A stretch of DNA of 18,699 nt from Alcanivorax sp. UBA4485 (GTDB lineage Bacteria > Pseudomonadota > Gammaproteobacteria > Pseudomonadales > Alcanivoracaceae), in NCBI GenBank assembly GCA_002389055.1, contig DGNT01000075.1:1-18699 (forward strand). Reading direction: 5' to 3'. Within the stretch, counting starts at the first letter, position 1, and every line of letters begins with the position of its first letter. A model generated the notes under the pieces. It did no database searches. It saw only the letters and a list, made by a program, of their open reading frames with translations, and had not been told where the DNA came from. Below, one piece after another: positions 7,314-14,411 of this stretch. Both the position numbers and the translations under genes were made by a program.

Positions 7314-8204
7314 TCAGCCCTGATCGCGGGATTCCCGGCACAGCTGCAGCCAGCGCTCCACGCCCGGGCTGCGGTACTTTTGCCGGTGCAGCACGAAATA
7401 GAACTCGCGGCTGAAATCCCGGTGCGGCACCGCCAGCGGCACCAACGACCCGCGCCGGAACGCCTCGCGCAGTGACACCCGCGACAGGCAACTGACACCC
7501 AGGCCGGTTTCCACCGCCCGCTTGATCGCCTCGGTGTGCTCCAGCTCCAGCAGCAGGTTAAGGTCCGGCAGGATGCCGTGCATGCCGCGTTCGAAGGTCT
7601 GCCGCGTGCCGGAGCCGGACTCTCGGACGATCCAGGTGGCGGCTTTCAGATCGTGGTCGTCCAGGCGCGGCTTACCGGCCAGGGGATGGTCCGGGGCGCA
7701 GAACACCACCAGTTCGTCCTCCCGCCAGGGCAGCAGCTCCAGGTCGCGGTGGTTCATTTCCCCCTCGATCAGCCCCAGATCCAGGTCGAACCCCAGCACC
7801 CGGTCGACGATGGCACGGGTGTTGGCCACTTCCAGTTGCACCCGGGCGCCGGGCTGCTCGGCCATATAACGGGCCATGATGCTCACCGCCAGGTAGTTGC
7901 CAATGGTCAGGGTCGCCCCCACCTTGAGCTGACCGAGTTCCTGGTGGGCCAGCAGCCCGGCCTCCAGATCACGGGCCTGGCCCAGCAGGGCCTCCGCCCG
8001 GGGCCACAGCTGGCGGCCCAGCTCGTTGAGGCGCAGACGCTTGCCGGCGCGCTCGAACAGCTTGATCTCGAACTGGGACTCCAGCTCTTTGAGGGCACCG
8101 GAGGCGGCGGACTGGGACATGCTGAGGTGATCGGCGGCACGGCTGACGTTCTCGAAATGAGCGGTGGCGAGGAACACCTCGAGCTGGCGGAGGGTGTAGC
8201 GCAT
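7314..8204 (-). CDS. finR: LysR-family regulator, FinR-like
   Basis: LysR-type regulator of 296 residues with an N-terminal winged helix-turn-helix (LRQLEVFLATAHFENVSRAA, then MSQSAASGALKELE, residues about 5-50) and a C-terminal effector-binding domain. It is divergent from fpr, the arrangement of FinR and FprA in Pseudomonas, where FinR activates the reductase gene under superoxide or related stress. The name rests on that context plus general family fit, not on a distinctive motif. GAGG lies five bases before the ATG. A 15-bp dyad sits between its own putative -35 and -10, suggesting self-repression. It ends three bases from the convergent lipoprotein gene with no terminator visible between them. 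Confidence 0.8.
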   Translation of the reverse strand: MRYTLRQLEVFLATAHFENVSRAADHLSMSQSAASGALKELESQFEIKLFERAGKRLRLNELGRQLWPRAEALLGQARDLEAGLLAHQELGQLKVGATLTIGNYLAVSIMARYMAEQPGARVQLEVANTRAIVDRVLGFDLDLGLIEGEMNHRDLELLPWREDELVVFCAPDHPLAGKPRLDDHDLKAATWIVRESGSGTRQTFERGMHGILPDLNLLLELEHTEAIKRAVETGLGVSCLSRVSLREAFRRGSLVPLAVPHRDFSREFYFVLHRQKYRSPGVERWLQLCRESRDQG

Positions 8205-8213
8205 AACGGCCTC

Positions 8214-8261
8214 ATCGGTATAATCGATATCAAATATCGGAATAACCCATTTTACCGATAT
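8214..8261. promoter_or_regulatory. finR/fpr shared operator region with LysR-type dyads
   Basis: CGATAT-CAA-ATATCG (8225-8239) is a perfect dyad with a 3-base centre, of LysR-box shape. ATATCGG at 8234-8240 also pairs with CCGATAT at 8255-8261 across 14 bases. The finR promoter candidate on the minus strand is TTATTC (8245-8240), 17 bases, TATACC (8222-8217), so the dyad fills its spacer. The right half-site overlaps the -35 of fpr. This geometry fits one LysR protein repressing itself and activating fpr. Confidence 0.6.
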
Positions 8262-8279
8262 CTCCCGGGTGATTATATT
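8251..8279 (+). promoter_or_regulatory. Candidate sigma-70 promoter of fpr
   Basis: TTTACC (8251-8256, four of six) and TATATT (8274-8279, five of six) are separated by 17 bases. The predicted transcript start is near 8286, giving a leader of roughly 34 bases. No proper ribosome-binding site is visible just before the fpr ATG. Confidence 0.5.
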
Positions 8280-8319
8280 CTCACCAACTGGAGATTTCGG
8301 AATAAAAGCGTATTAGCAT

Positions 8320-9096
8320 ATGTCAAATTTGAATACTGAAACCATCACCAGCGTTCGCCACTGGAATGAAACCCTGTTCAGTTTCACCACCAGTCGCGAT
8401 CCCGCCTTCCGCTTCAAGAACGGCCATTTCACCATGATCGGCCTGGAGCAGGACGGTGGCCGCCCGCTGCTGCGCGCTTATTCCATCGCCAGCGCCAACT
8501 ATGAGGAAGAGCTGGAGTTCTTCAGCATCAAGGTGCCGGACGGCCCGCTGACGTCCCGGCTGCAGAAAATTCAGCCCGGCGACAAGATTTATGTGAGCCG
8601 CAAGCCCACCGGCACCTTGGTGGCGGACCATCTGCTGCCCGGCAAACGCCTGTGGCTGCTGTCCACCGGCACCGGCCTGGCGCCGTTCCTGAGCATCATC
8701 AAGGATCCGGAAATCTACGAACAGTTCGATCAGGTGATTCTCACCCACGGGGTGCGCTACACCTCGGAGCTGGCCTACCGGGACGTGATCGAGAACGAGC
8801 TGCCGGACAACGAATTCTTCGGCGACATTATTCGTAACCAGCTGCTCTACTATCCCACCGTGACCCGCGAGCCGTACCGCAACAAGGGCCGTCTCACCGA
8901 TCTGATGACCAGCGGCAAGCTGTTCGATGATCTGGAGCTGCCCAAGCCCAATCTGGAAGAAGACCGTTTCATGCTGTGCGGCAGCCCCGCCATGCTGAAG
9001 GACTTCACCAACATTCTGGACGATTGGGGTTTCCGCGAATCCCGTGGCGGTCACATGCACGAGTACGTGATCGAGCGCGCCTTCGTCGAGAAATAA
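8320..9096 (+). CDS. fpr: Ferredoxin-NADP+ reductase
   Basis: FAD enzyme of 258 residues that moves electrons between NADPH and ferredoxin or flavodoxin in the cytoplasm; it supports iron-sulfur repair and the oxidative stress response. The FAD motif RAYS is at 52-55 (RAYSIAS), the NADP-binding motif STGTGLAPF at about 115-123, followed by LTHGVRYTSELAYRD, and the C-terminus is YVIERAFVEK, the hallmark of the bacterial subclass found in Pseudomonas and Azotobacter. The N-terminus MSNLN fits that family, which supports the ATG at 8320 even though no clear Shine-Dalgarno precedes it. It is divergent from the FinR-like gene and followed by a strong terminator. Confidence 0.96.
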   Translation: MSNLNTETITSVRHWNETLFSFTTSRDPAFRFKNGHFTMIGLEQDGGRPLLRAYSIASANYEEELEFFSIKVPDGPLTSRLQKIQPGDKIYVSRKPTGTLVADHLLPGKRLWLLSTGTGLAPFLSIIKDPEIYEQFDQVILTHGVRYTSELAYRDVIENELPDNEFFGDIIRNQLLYYPTVTREPYRNKGRLTDLMTSGKLFDDLELPKPNLEEDRFMLCGSPAMLKDFTNILDDWGFRESRGGHMHEYVIERAFVEK

Positions 9097-9107
9097 TCTG
9101 ATCTTTT

Positions 9108-9141
9108 AATAAAAAACCCGGCAGATGCCGGGTTTTTTATT
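9108..9141. terminator. Bidirectional intrinsic terminator
   Basis: A 12-bp perfect stem, AAAAAACCCGGC (9111-9122) and GCCGGGTTTTTT (9127-9138), closes on the loop AGAT; the A/T flanks extend pairing to 9108-9141. T-runs follow the stem in both directions, so it can end fpr on the plus strand and the convergent gene at 9167-9619 on the minus strand. Confidence 0.93.
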
Positions 9142-9166
9142 GCTTCGGGTTTTCACACAACAAGGG

Positions 9167-9619
9167 TCACGCCTTGGTGCGTTCCGCGTCCCGCAGTGCT
9201 TTGATCTTGTCGTGATTTTCCTTCACGCCCTGGTACTGCTTTTCCACCACGGCGCGCACCGCTTCCGGCAGTTCCTCCTCAAGCGCCTTCTGGTAGTTGT
9301 GTTTGGCCACATCCTCACCGCGCTCGCATTCGTTGAGCACCGTTTCGTCGGTGCGGTCCATCAGTTTCGCTTTCAGATCCACCCAACGGCGGTGCAGCGT
9401 GCCGGCGAAGCTGGTGCTGTCTTCCGGGTCGCCGCCCTGGGCACGCACCAGCTCTTGCAGTTCCTGCGCCGCCGTGGCGCAGCCCTGGGCGCGGTCTCTG
9501 CAAATCTGCTGCAGCTCCGGCTTTTCCATTTGTTCGGCGCAAGTGCGAAAACCTTCTTCGCCATCCCGGCAGGTTTGAATCAAAGCGTTAAGAACTTTGG
9601 TTACCTTATCGTCGGACAT
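9167..9619 (-). CDS. PA2169-type (DUF2383) four-helix-bundle protein
   Basis: Small soluble protein of 150 residues in the ferritin-like PA2169 family, whose function is not established. The family start is visible: LNALIQTCRDGEEGF at about 10-24, followed by long amphipathic helices rich in Glu, Gln and Arg. Unusually many cysteines lie in helices one and two (Cys17, 27, 40, 47) with one more near 98; disulfide or metal roles are possible. AGGAG lies seven bases before the ATG. A TATGAT box at 9678-9673 on the minus strand may be the -10; I see no good -35, which would suit stationary-phase control. A hairpin, CGCCATGA-ACA-TCATGGCG, at 9649-9667 would fall in the leader. The gene ends at the shared terminator. 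Confidence 0.85.
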   Translation of the reverse strand: MSDDKVTKVLNALIQTCRDGEEGFRTCAEQMEKPELQQICRDRAQGCATAAQELQELVRAQGGDPEDSTSFAGTLHRRWVDLKAKLMDRTDETVLNECERGEDVAKHNYQKALEEELPEAVRAVVEKQYQGVKENHDKIKALRDAERTKA

Positions 9620-9834
9620 GAGAGAACTCCTTTCTCATCGGTTTCGCTCGCCATGAACATCATGGCGGGAGAATCATAGTGCGCCCTGCGGGGCGGACTT
9701 GCCGACCCCCAATCACACCGCTTTACCTTCTTTTGCAACGGGCGACTCAACGCCGACCGGGAAGTGTGATTGTTTGAGGGGACAAGGCGCCACGATAACG
9801 CTAGGGTTACGACCCATTGTTGAAAGGGGGCCGC
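9620..9834. other. Divergent intergenic region with inverted repeats
   Basis: Control region between two divergent genes. It contains the leader hairpin at 9649-9667 and a 9-bp inverted repeat, CAATCACAC (9710-9718) and GTGTGATTG (9764-9772), with the arms 45 bases apart. A weak plus-strand promoter candidate is TTGTTT (9770-9775), 18 bases, GATAAC (9794-9799); its -35 overlaps the right arm. No reading frame with coding character was seen here. Confidence 0.4.
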
Positions 9835-10455
9835 ATGCCGAATTACATCAGTACCATTATCAATCTTCTGCCCGTTGTTATACCGGCCATTGTCGGCCTG
9901 GTGCTGGGCATCGTCTTCAAAAGCCGGGCGCGCAAAGCGTCCCTGCTGGTGATCCTCGCCAGTGCGGTGTTGCTGCTGCAGGCCGTGTTCCAGGTGGTGA
10001 CCAACCACTTTCTGGTACCGCTCAGCGGTAACGGGCTGTTGTCCTGGGAAGCCTATTCGATGATTGTTTCAGCGGGCTATTTTGTTTTCGGTGCCACCAC
10101 TCTGGGCCTGCTGCTGGCCGCCGCTTTCGTTGAGCGCGGCCCCTACCAACCGTCGGTGCCAGCCACCGACAGCGAACAGACGGCAACAGCGGTGCAGCCG
10201 CATCGCGGCACCCTGGTACTGACCCTGGGCCTCATCAGCATGCTGCTGTTCTCGCCGCTGGGGGTGGTCGCCTGGGTACTGGGGGTGCTGGAGCTGAAAG
10301 CCATGGACCGGGGCGAGCGGGACCCCAGCGGGCGGGGCACCGCCATCGCCGGGATGATCTTCGGTATTATCGGTACCGTGATGATGGTGGTGTTTCTGAT
10401 CACGGCCGTGGTGTTCGTGTACGCCTTCCTGAGCTCACCGGGCTGGCGTTACTAA
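9835..10455 (+). CDS. DUF4190-domain inner-membrane protein
   Basis: Integral membrane protein of 206 residues with five likely membrane segments (about 8-28, 36-56, 74-98, 125-154 and 169-198). A soluble linker of about 25 residues precedes a C-terminal DUF4190-like hairpin: two hydrophobic helices around VLGVLELKAMDRGERDPSGR. No catalytic motif is visible and the function is unknown. A TTG at 9817 could extend the frame by six residues, but the ATG at 9835 has a G-rich ribosome site (AAAGGGGG) close by and fits the first membrane segment. The gene is divergent from the PA2169-type gene and ends three bases before the convergent zinc-ribbon gene. Confidence 0.75.
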   Translation: MPNYISTIINLLPVVIPAIVGLVLGIVFKSRARKASLLVILASAVLLLQAVFQVVTNHFLVPLSGNGLLSWEAYSMIVSAGYFVFGATTLGLLLAAAFVERGPYQPSVPATDSEQTATAVQPHRGTLVLTLGLISMLLFSPLGVVAWVLGVLELKAMDRGERDPSGRGTAIAGMIFGIIGTVMMVVFLITAVVFVYAFLSSPGWRY

Positions 10456-10458
10456 CGC

Positions 10459-10659
10459 TTAACGCCGGGGCTTTAGCGTCACCGTCTGCTCGTTGGCGTC
10501 GGTGGCGTCGACGGCGGCGGGTGGCTGGTCGAGGTCACGGACCAGCCCGCAGGCGACACACTCCATCCACGTTTTGTCGCCGTCGCTGCAGCGCTGGATG
10601 CGATCGACGGCACCACAACCGGGGCAGCTCGCCCCGGCGATGAACTGACGTTTAACCAT
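10459..10659 (-). CDS. Zinc-ribbon protein, YheV/DUF2387 family
   Basis: Small protein of 66 residues of the YheV type. Two CxxC pairs, Cys12/Cys15 and Cys34/Cys37, form a probable zinc ribbon, and the family N-terminus KRQFIAGASCPGC is clear. The C-terminal third is acidic and probably disordered. The role is unknown; binding to nucleic acid or to a partner protein would fit the fold. It starts five bases after the prlC stop on the same strand, with AAGG nine bases upstream inside prlC, so it is translated from the prlC message. The same neighbour relation is known in Pseudomonas-like genomes. Confidence 0.88.
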   Translation of the reverse strand: MVKRQFIAGASCPGCGAVDRIQRCSDGDKTWMECVACGLVRDLDQPPAAVDATDANEQTVTLKPRR

Positions 10660-10664
10660 ATTAG

Positions 10665-12701
10665 CTAGCCTTCGATGCCGCTGTGGCGAAGCAGCGGTTC
10701 GACACTGGGTTCGCGACCGCGAAAATCGACGAACAATTCCATCGGTTCGCGGCTGCCGCCGCGGGCCAGGATCTTTTCACGGAAGTCGCGACCGGTGGCT
10801 TCGTTGAACGGGCCTTCTTCCTCGAAACGGGCATAGGCGTCGCAGGACAGCACTTCCGCCCATTTGTAGCTGTAGTAACCCGCCGCGTAACCGCCGGCGA
10901 AGATATGCCCGAAGCCGTTCTGGAAGCGGTTGAAAGCCGGCGGCTTGATCACCGACACCTGCTCGCGCACCTCATCCAGCACCTGCTGGATATCCAGGCC
11001 CTCGCGGTATTCCGCGTGCAGCCGCATGTCGAACAGCGAAAATTCCAACTGACGCATCATGCCCATGGCGCTCTGGAAGTTCTTGGCGGCGAGCATCTTG
11101 TCCAGGGTTTCCCGGGGCAGGGGCTCGCCGGTTTCGTAGTGGCCGGAAATCAGCGCCAGGCCTTCCTCGGTCCAGCACCAGTTTTCCAGGAACTGGCTGG
11201 GCAGCTCCACCGCGTCCCAGGCCACGCCGTTGATGCCGGAGATGCCGGCCACTTCCTGTTCAGTGAGCATGTGGTGCAGGCCATGGCCGAACTCGTGGAA
11301 CAGGGTGACCACTTCATCGTGGGTGAGCAGGCCGGGCTTGCCGCCGGCCGGCGGCGCGAAGTTGCAGGTCAGGTAGGCGACCGGCGTTTGCACGTCGCCG
11401 TCCAGGCGGCGGCGGCGCACCCGGGCGTCGTCCATCCAGGCGCCGCCGCGCTTGCCGCTGCGCGCGTACATGTCCAGATAAAAGGCGGCGCGCACGCTGC
11501 CGTCGTCGTCCACCAGTTCGAAGAAGCGCACGTCCGGGTGCCAGGTGTCCACGTCATCACGCTGGCGGAAGCGAATGCCGAACAGCTTACCGACCACCTG
11601 GAACATACCGTCGATGACTTTTTCCGCCGGGAACCAGGGGCGCAGCGCCTCGTCGGACAGATCGTAACGGGCTTCGCGCAGCCGCTCGCTCCAGTAGCCC
11701 AGGTCCCAGGGCTGCAGGTCGTCGGCGCCTTGCTCGGCGGCAAACGCTTTCAAGGCCGCCACTTCCCGTTCCGCCTGGGGCTTGGCGCGGCGGGCCAGGT
11801 CGTCGAGAAAACCGATCACCTCATCCACGTCCCGGGCCATCTTGGTGGCCAGGGATTTGTCCGCGTAGTTCGCGAAACCGAGCAGGTTGGCCTGTTCGTG
11901 CCGCAGTTTAAGGATCTCGTCCATCACCGCGCCGTTGTCGTACTCACCGGCCTGGGGGCCCTGGTCGGACGCCCGGGTCGTAAAAGCCCGGTACATTTCC
12001 TCGCGCAGGGCGCGGTTCTCGGCGTGGCTCATCACCGCGAAGAACACCGGAAAATCCAGGGTCAGCAGCCAGCCCTGTTCCAGGCCTTCGGCGCGGGCCC
12101 GGTCGGCGGTGCCGGCCAGGGCGGTGTCCGGCAGCCCGGCCAGTTCCGTTTCATCGGTGACGTGCTTCTGCCAAGCCTGGGTGGCGTCCAGCAAGTTATT
12201 CTCGAAGCGGGTGGTCAGCTCCGACAGCCGCTTGGCGTTTTCCATGTACCGGGCTTTCTGCGCTTCGGGCAGGGCCACGCCGGACAGGCGGAAATCGCGC
12301 AGCGTGTTGTCGATGTCTTTCTGCTGGGCCGGCGTCAGGGTTTTGAATTCATCGCTGTCGCGCAGCGCCTGGTAGGCGGCGAACAACTCGCTGTTCTGGC
12401 CCACCTCGGTGCTGTACTCACTGATCAGCGGCATGCAGGCGTTGTACGCTTCGCGCAAGGCTTCGTCCTGGGCCACCCCGTTCAGGTGGCCCACCGGGCC
12501 AAACGCCTTTTCCAGGCGTTCGTCTTCCTCGGCCAGGGTCAGCTCCAGAGCCCGGTAGCTGAAGTCACCCTCGGCCAGCACCTTGCGGATACGCTCGCGG
12601 CCCGCTTCCACCAACTGCTCCACCGCCGGTTTCACGTGCTCCGGGCGGATTTCGGAGAAGGGCGGCAGGTCCGGGTAATCAATCAGCGGGTTGTGACTCA
12701 T
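10665..12701 (-). CDS. prlC: Oligopeptidase A (M3 zinc metallopeptidase)
   Basis: Cytosolic zinc endopeptidase of the thimet family that degrades signal peptides and other small peptides. The product is 678 residues against 680 for E. coli PrlC. The catalytic motif HEFGH is at 469-473 in the context TLFHEFGHGLHH, and the third ligand Glu follows in the GINGVAWDAVELPSQFLENW block. The open frame runs 28 codons further upstream, but the ATG at 12701 has GAGG five bases ahead and starts MSHNPLIDYPDLPPF as in the family. The gene is divergent from the carbonic anhydrase gene across 50 bases and is followed by the zinc-ribbon gene. Confidence 0.97.
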   Translation of the reverse strand: MSHNPLIDYPDLPPFSEIRPEHVKPAVEQLVEAGRERIRKVLAEGDFSYRALELTLAEEDERLEKAFGPVGHLNGVAQDEALREAYNACMPLISEYSTEVGQNSELFAAYQALRDSDEFKTLTPAQQKDIDNTLRDFRLSGVALPEAQKARYMENAKRLSELTTRFENNLLDATQAWQKHVTDETELAGLPDTALAGTADRARAEGLEQGWLLTLDFPVFFAVMSHAENRALREEMYRAFTTRASDQGPQAGEYDNGAVMDEILKLRHEQANLLGFANYADKSLATKMARDVDEVIGFLDDLARRAKPQAEREVAALKAFAAEQGADDLQPWDLGYWSERLREARYDLSDEALRPWFPAEKVIDGMFQVVGKLFGIRFRQRDDVDTWHPDVRFFELVDDDGSVRAAFYLDMYARSGKRGGAWMDDARVRRRRLDGDVQTPVAYLTCNFAPPAGGKPGLLTHDEVVTLFHEFGHGLHHMLTEQEVAGISGINGVAWDAVELPSQFLENWCWTEEGLALISGHYETGEPLPRETLDKMLAAKNFQSAMGMMRQLEFSLFDMRLHAEYREGLDIQQVLDEVREQVSVIKPPAFNRFQNGFGHIFAGGYAAGYYSYKWAEVLSCDAYARFEEEGPFNEATGRDFREKILARGGSREPMELFVDFRGREPSVEPLLRHSGIEG

Positions 12702-12751
12702 GGTGCCTCTCGTTATAACGGGTCTGATTCGTCTTGATGAATGGGTGTGAA

Positions 12752-13294
12752 ATGGGGATTCGAAGCTTCCAGAACAAGGTGCCAAGCCAGGGTGAACGGG
12801 TTTTCATCGACCCGGCGTCCACCGTGATCGGCGATGTGGCCCTCGGCGACGACAGCTCGGTATGGCCCGGCGCCGTGGTGCGCGGCGACATGCACCGCAT
12901 CGTCATCGGCGCCCGTACCAGTGTGCAGGATAACGCCGTGCTGCACATCACCCATGACTCCGCCTTCAACCCCGGCGGCTTCCCGCTGACCCTGGGCGAC
13001 GACGTCACCGTGGGCCATCAGGCGATGCTGCACGGCTGCACCCTCGGCGACCGGGTGATGATCGGTATGCAGACCATGATCATGGACGGCGCCGTGGTGG
13101 AAAGTGACGTGATGCTGGCCGCCGGCAGCCTGGTGAGCCCGGGCAAACGGCTGGCCTCCGGCTGGCTGTACCGGGGCCGGCCGGCGCGGCCGGTGCGCGA
13201 GCTGACCGCCAAGGAGATCGAGTTCCTGCCCTATGTGGCCGGCAACTACGTGAAGCTTAAAGACCAGTACCTGGATGAGCTCCAGGGCTCTTAA
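12752..13294 (+). CDS. yrdA: Gamma-class carbonic anhydrase-like hexapeptide protein
   Basis: Left-handed beta-helix protein of 180 residues, the size of the YrdA/PaaY group, which binds zinc or another divalent metal at the trimer interface. Likely ligands are His65 or His68 in LHITHD, His89 and His94 in VTVGHQAMLHGC; hexapeptide repeats run through about residues 20-140 (VFIDPASTVIGDVALGDDSS). Carbonic anhydrase activity is often assumed for the group but is not certain. I chose the ATG at 12752 because it gives the family start MGIRSF; an in-frame ATG at 12737 would add five residues and has no better ribosome site. The stop overlaps the stop of the convergent LpxR-type gene. Confidence 0.9.
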   Translation: MGIRSFQNKVPSQGERVFIDPASTVIGDVALGDDSSVWPGAVVRGDMHRIVIGARTSVQDNAVLHITHDSAFNPGGFPLTLGDDVTVGHQAMLHGCTLGDRVMIGMQTMIMDGAVVESDVMLAAGSLVSPGKRLASGWLYRGRPARPVRELTAKEIEFLPYVAGNYVKLKDQYLDELQGS

Positions 13295-14280
13295 ATCGCC
13301 CACATAAACGACATATTGCCGAAGCTCATCGGGTCGTTGTTATCACGCACCGGCGAGGTGGAGGTCTGCACCGTCATGGTGAAACTGAAACCGCCACCGC
13401 TGCGCACCCCGAAGCCGGTAATGACCGCGCCAACGCCGTCGCTAGCCTCGATGTTGTAAGGCCCGGCGTTCTCTTCGATATAGGAATACCCCACATACTT
13501 GCCGCTTAACCCGAGGAATACCTCCCAACCGAACCCGGGCGTATCGAACAGGCCCACCAGCGAACCGGCGGTGCCGAGGCCGGCGTAATCGGGAATGAAA
13601 TTACCGGGCAGGTTACGGCCGAAGCGAATAAAGCCACCGACCTGGGCGCCACCGTCGAAATTGTTGGCGTCGATGCCCCAGGCGGCGCCCAGTTCGGTCT
13701 GATAGCCGGCGTCGTTGATGGTGCGGAACAGGCGGTGCGCGTGCAGGAAATACACCCCGCCGATGGCGTCGTGGCCGAGCTGGTCGTCCCAACCCTGGGG
13801 TTCGTTGGCACCGACCACTTTATGCACGAACTTCTGGGACTGCTCGGCGCCGGAATCCGGCCCGACGATGCCAGCGCGCACGCCGTAGCCGAACAGGTTC
13901 TTCCGGTCCCAACTGAACAGGCCCACTTCCAGGTTGGAATAGCCGACATAGGGAAGGTCGTTGTAATCCGGTGTGGTACGGCTGATGTCGGACGGGGTGA
14001 TCATGATCTGCTGCAGGCTCACGGTGAGCGCGTGCCGCTCATCGGAGGCCGACACCCCCGGCAGCGGGTCCAACGCCCGGGCCACGCCACAGGTCAGGCC
14101 GCCGTTGGCCTGGCAATCCGACTGACCGTCACCGACCCAGCTGAAACGCACACCGTTGGTGTAGTTTTTGTCCTGGCCCAGAAAGGCATCGTTGTCCCAG
14201 GAGAAACCGAAGGTGTTGGCCTGTATCAGACCACAGGCAAGGCTCGCGGCAAGCGATACCACCAAGCGTGGCAGGAACAT
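13291..14280 (-). CDS. lpxR: LpxR-type lipid A 3'-O-deacylase (DUF2219)
   Basis: Predicted outer-membrane beta-barrel of 329 residues. LpxR removes the 3'-acyloxyacyl group of lipid A. A signal peptide of about 21 residues ends LIQA. Conserved features are WDNDAF (Asn30, Asp31), NYTNGVRFSW (39-48), DYNDLPYVGYS (105-115), and GPDSGAEQSQKFVHK with His153; these correspond to the Asn-Asp and His active-site residues of Salmonella LpxR as I recall them. The chain alternates polar and hydrophobic residues and ends in an aromatic-rich strand (FMWAI). GAGG lies seven bases before the start. Two cysteines in a loop near 56-64 may form a disulfide. It lies downstream of aroE but has its own possible control site. 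Confidence 0.87.
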   Translation of the reverse strand: MFLPRLVVSLAASLACGLIQANTFGFSWDNDAFLGQDKNYTNGVRFSWVGDGQSDCQANGGLTCGVARALDPLPGVSASDERHALTVSLQQIMITPSDISRTTPDYNDLPYVGYSNLEVGLFSWDRKNLFGYGVRAGIVGPDSGAEQSQKFVHKVVGANEPQGWDDQLGHDAIGGVYFLHAHRLFRTINDAGYQTELGAAWGIDANNFDGGAQVGGFIRFGRNLPGNFIPDYAGLGTAGSLVGLFDTPGFGWEVFLGLSGKYVGYSYIEENAGPYNIEASDGVGAVITGFGVRSGGGFSFTMTVQTSTSPVRDNNDPMSFGNMSFMWAI

Positions 14281-14334
14281 GAGTTTTCCTCAGCGCAAAA
14301 GGCAAAAAAGGCCACCCAGGCAGGGGCGGCAATA

Positions 14335-14349
14335 GGTGAATATTTCACC
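14335..14349. promoter_or_regulatory. Candidate operator upstream of the LpxR-type gene
   Basis: GGTGAA-TAT-TTCACC is a perfect 15-bp dyad, 55 bases upstream of the lpxR start, in the 131-base gap between aroE and lpxR. Its position suits a regulator site near a promoter, but no convincing -35/-10 pair was seen and the protein that would bind is unknown. Confidence 0.4.
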
Positions 14350-14411
14350 GGGTTTCGGCCAGCGCCGCCAGCCGCAACGCGACAAAGTTTGTAAAATGGG
14401 TGCCGCGCGGC

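Noticed and set aside
10683..12737. 684-codon open frame antisense to prlC
   Set aside because: Same artefact of high GC; the minus-strand frame encodes complete oligopeptidase A with its zinc motif.
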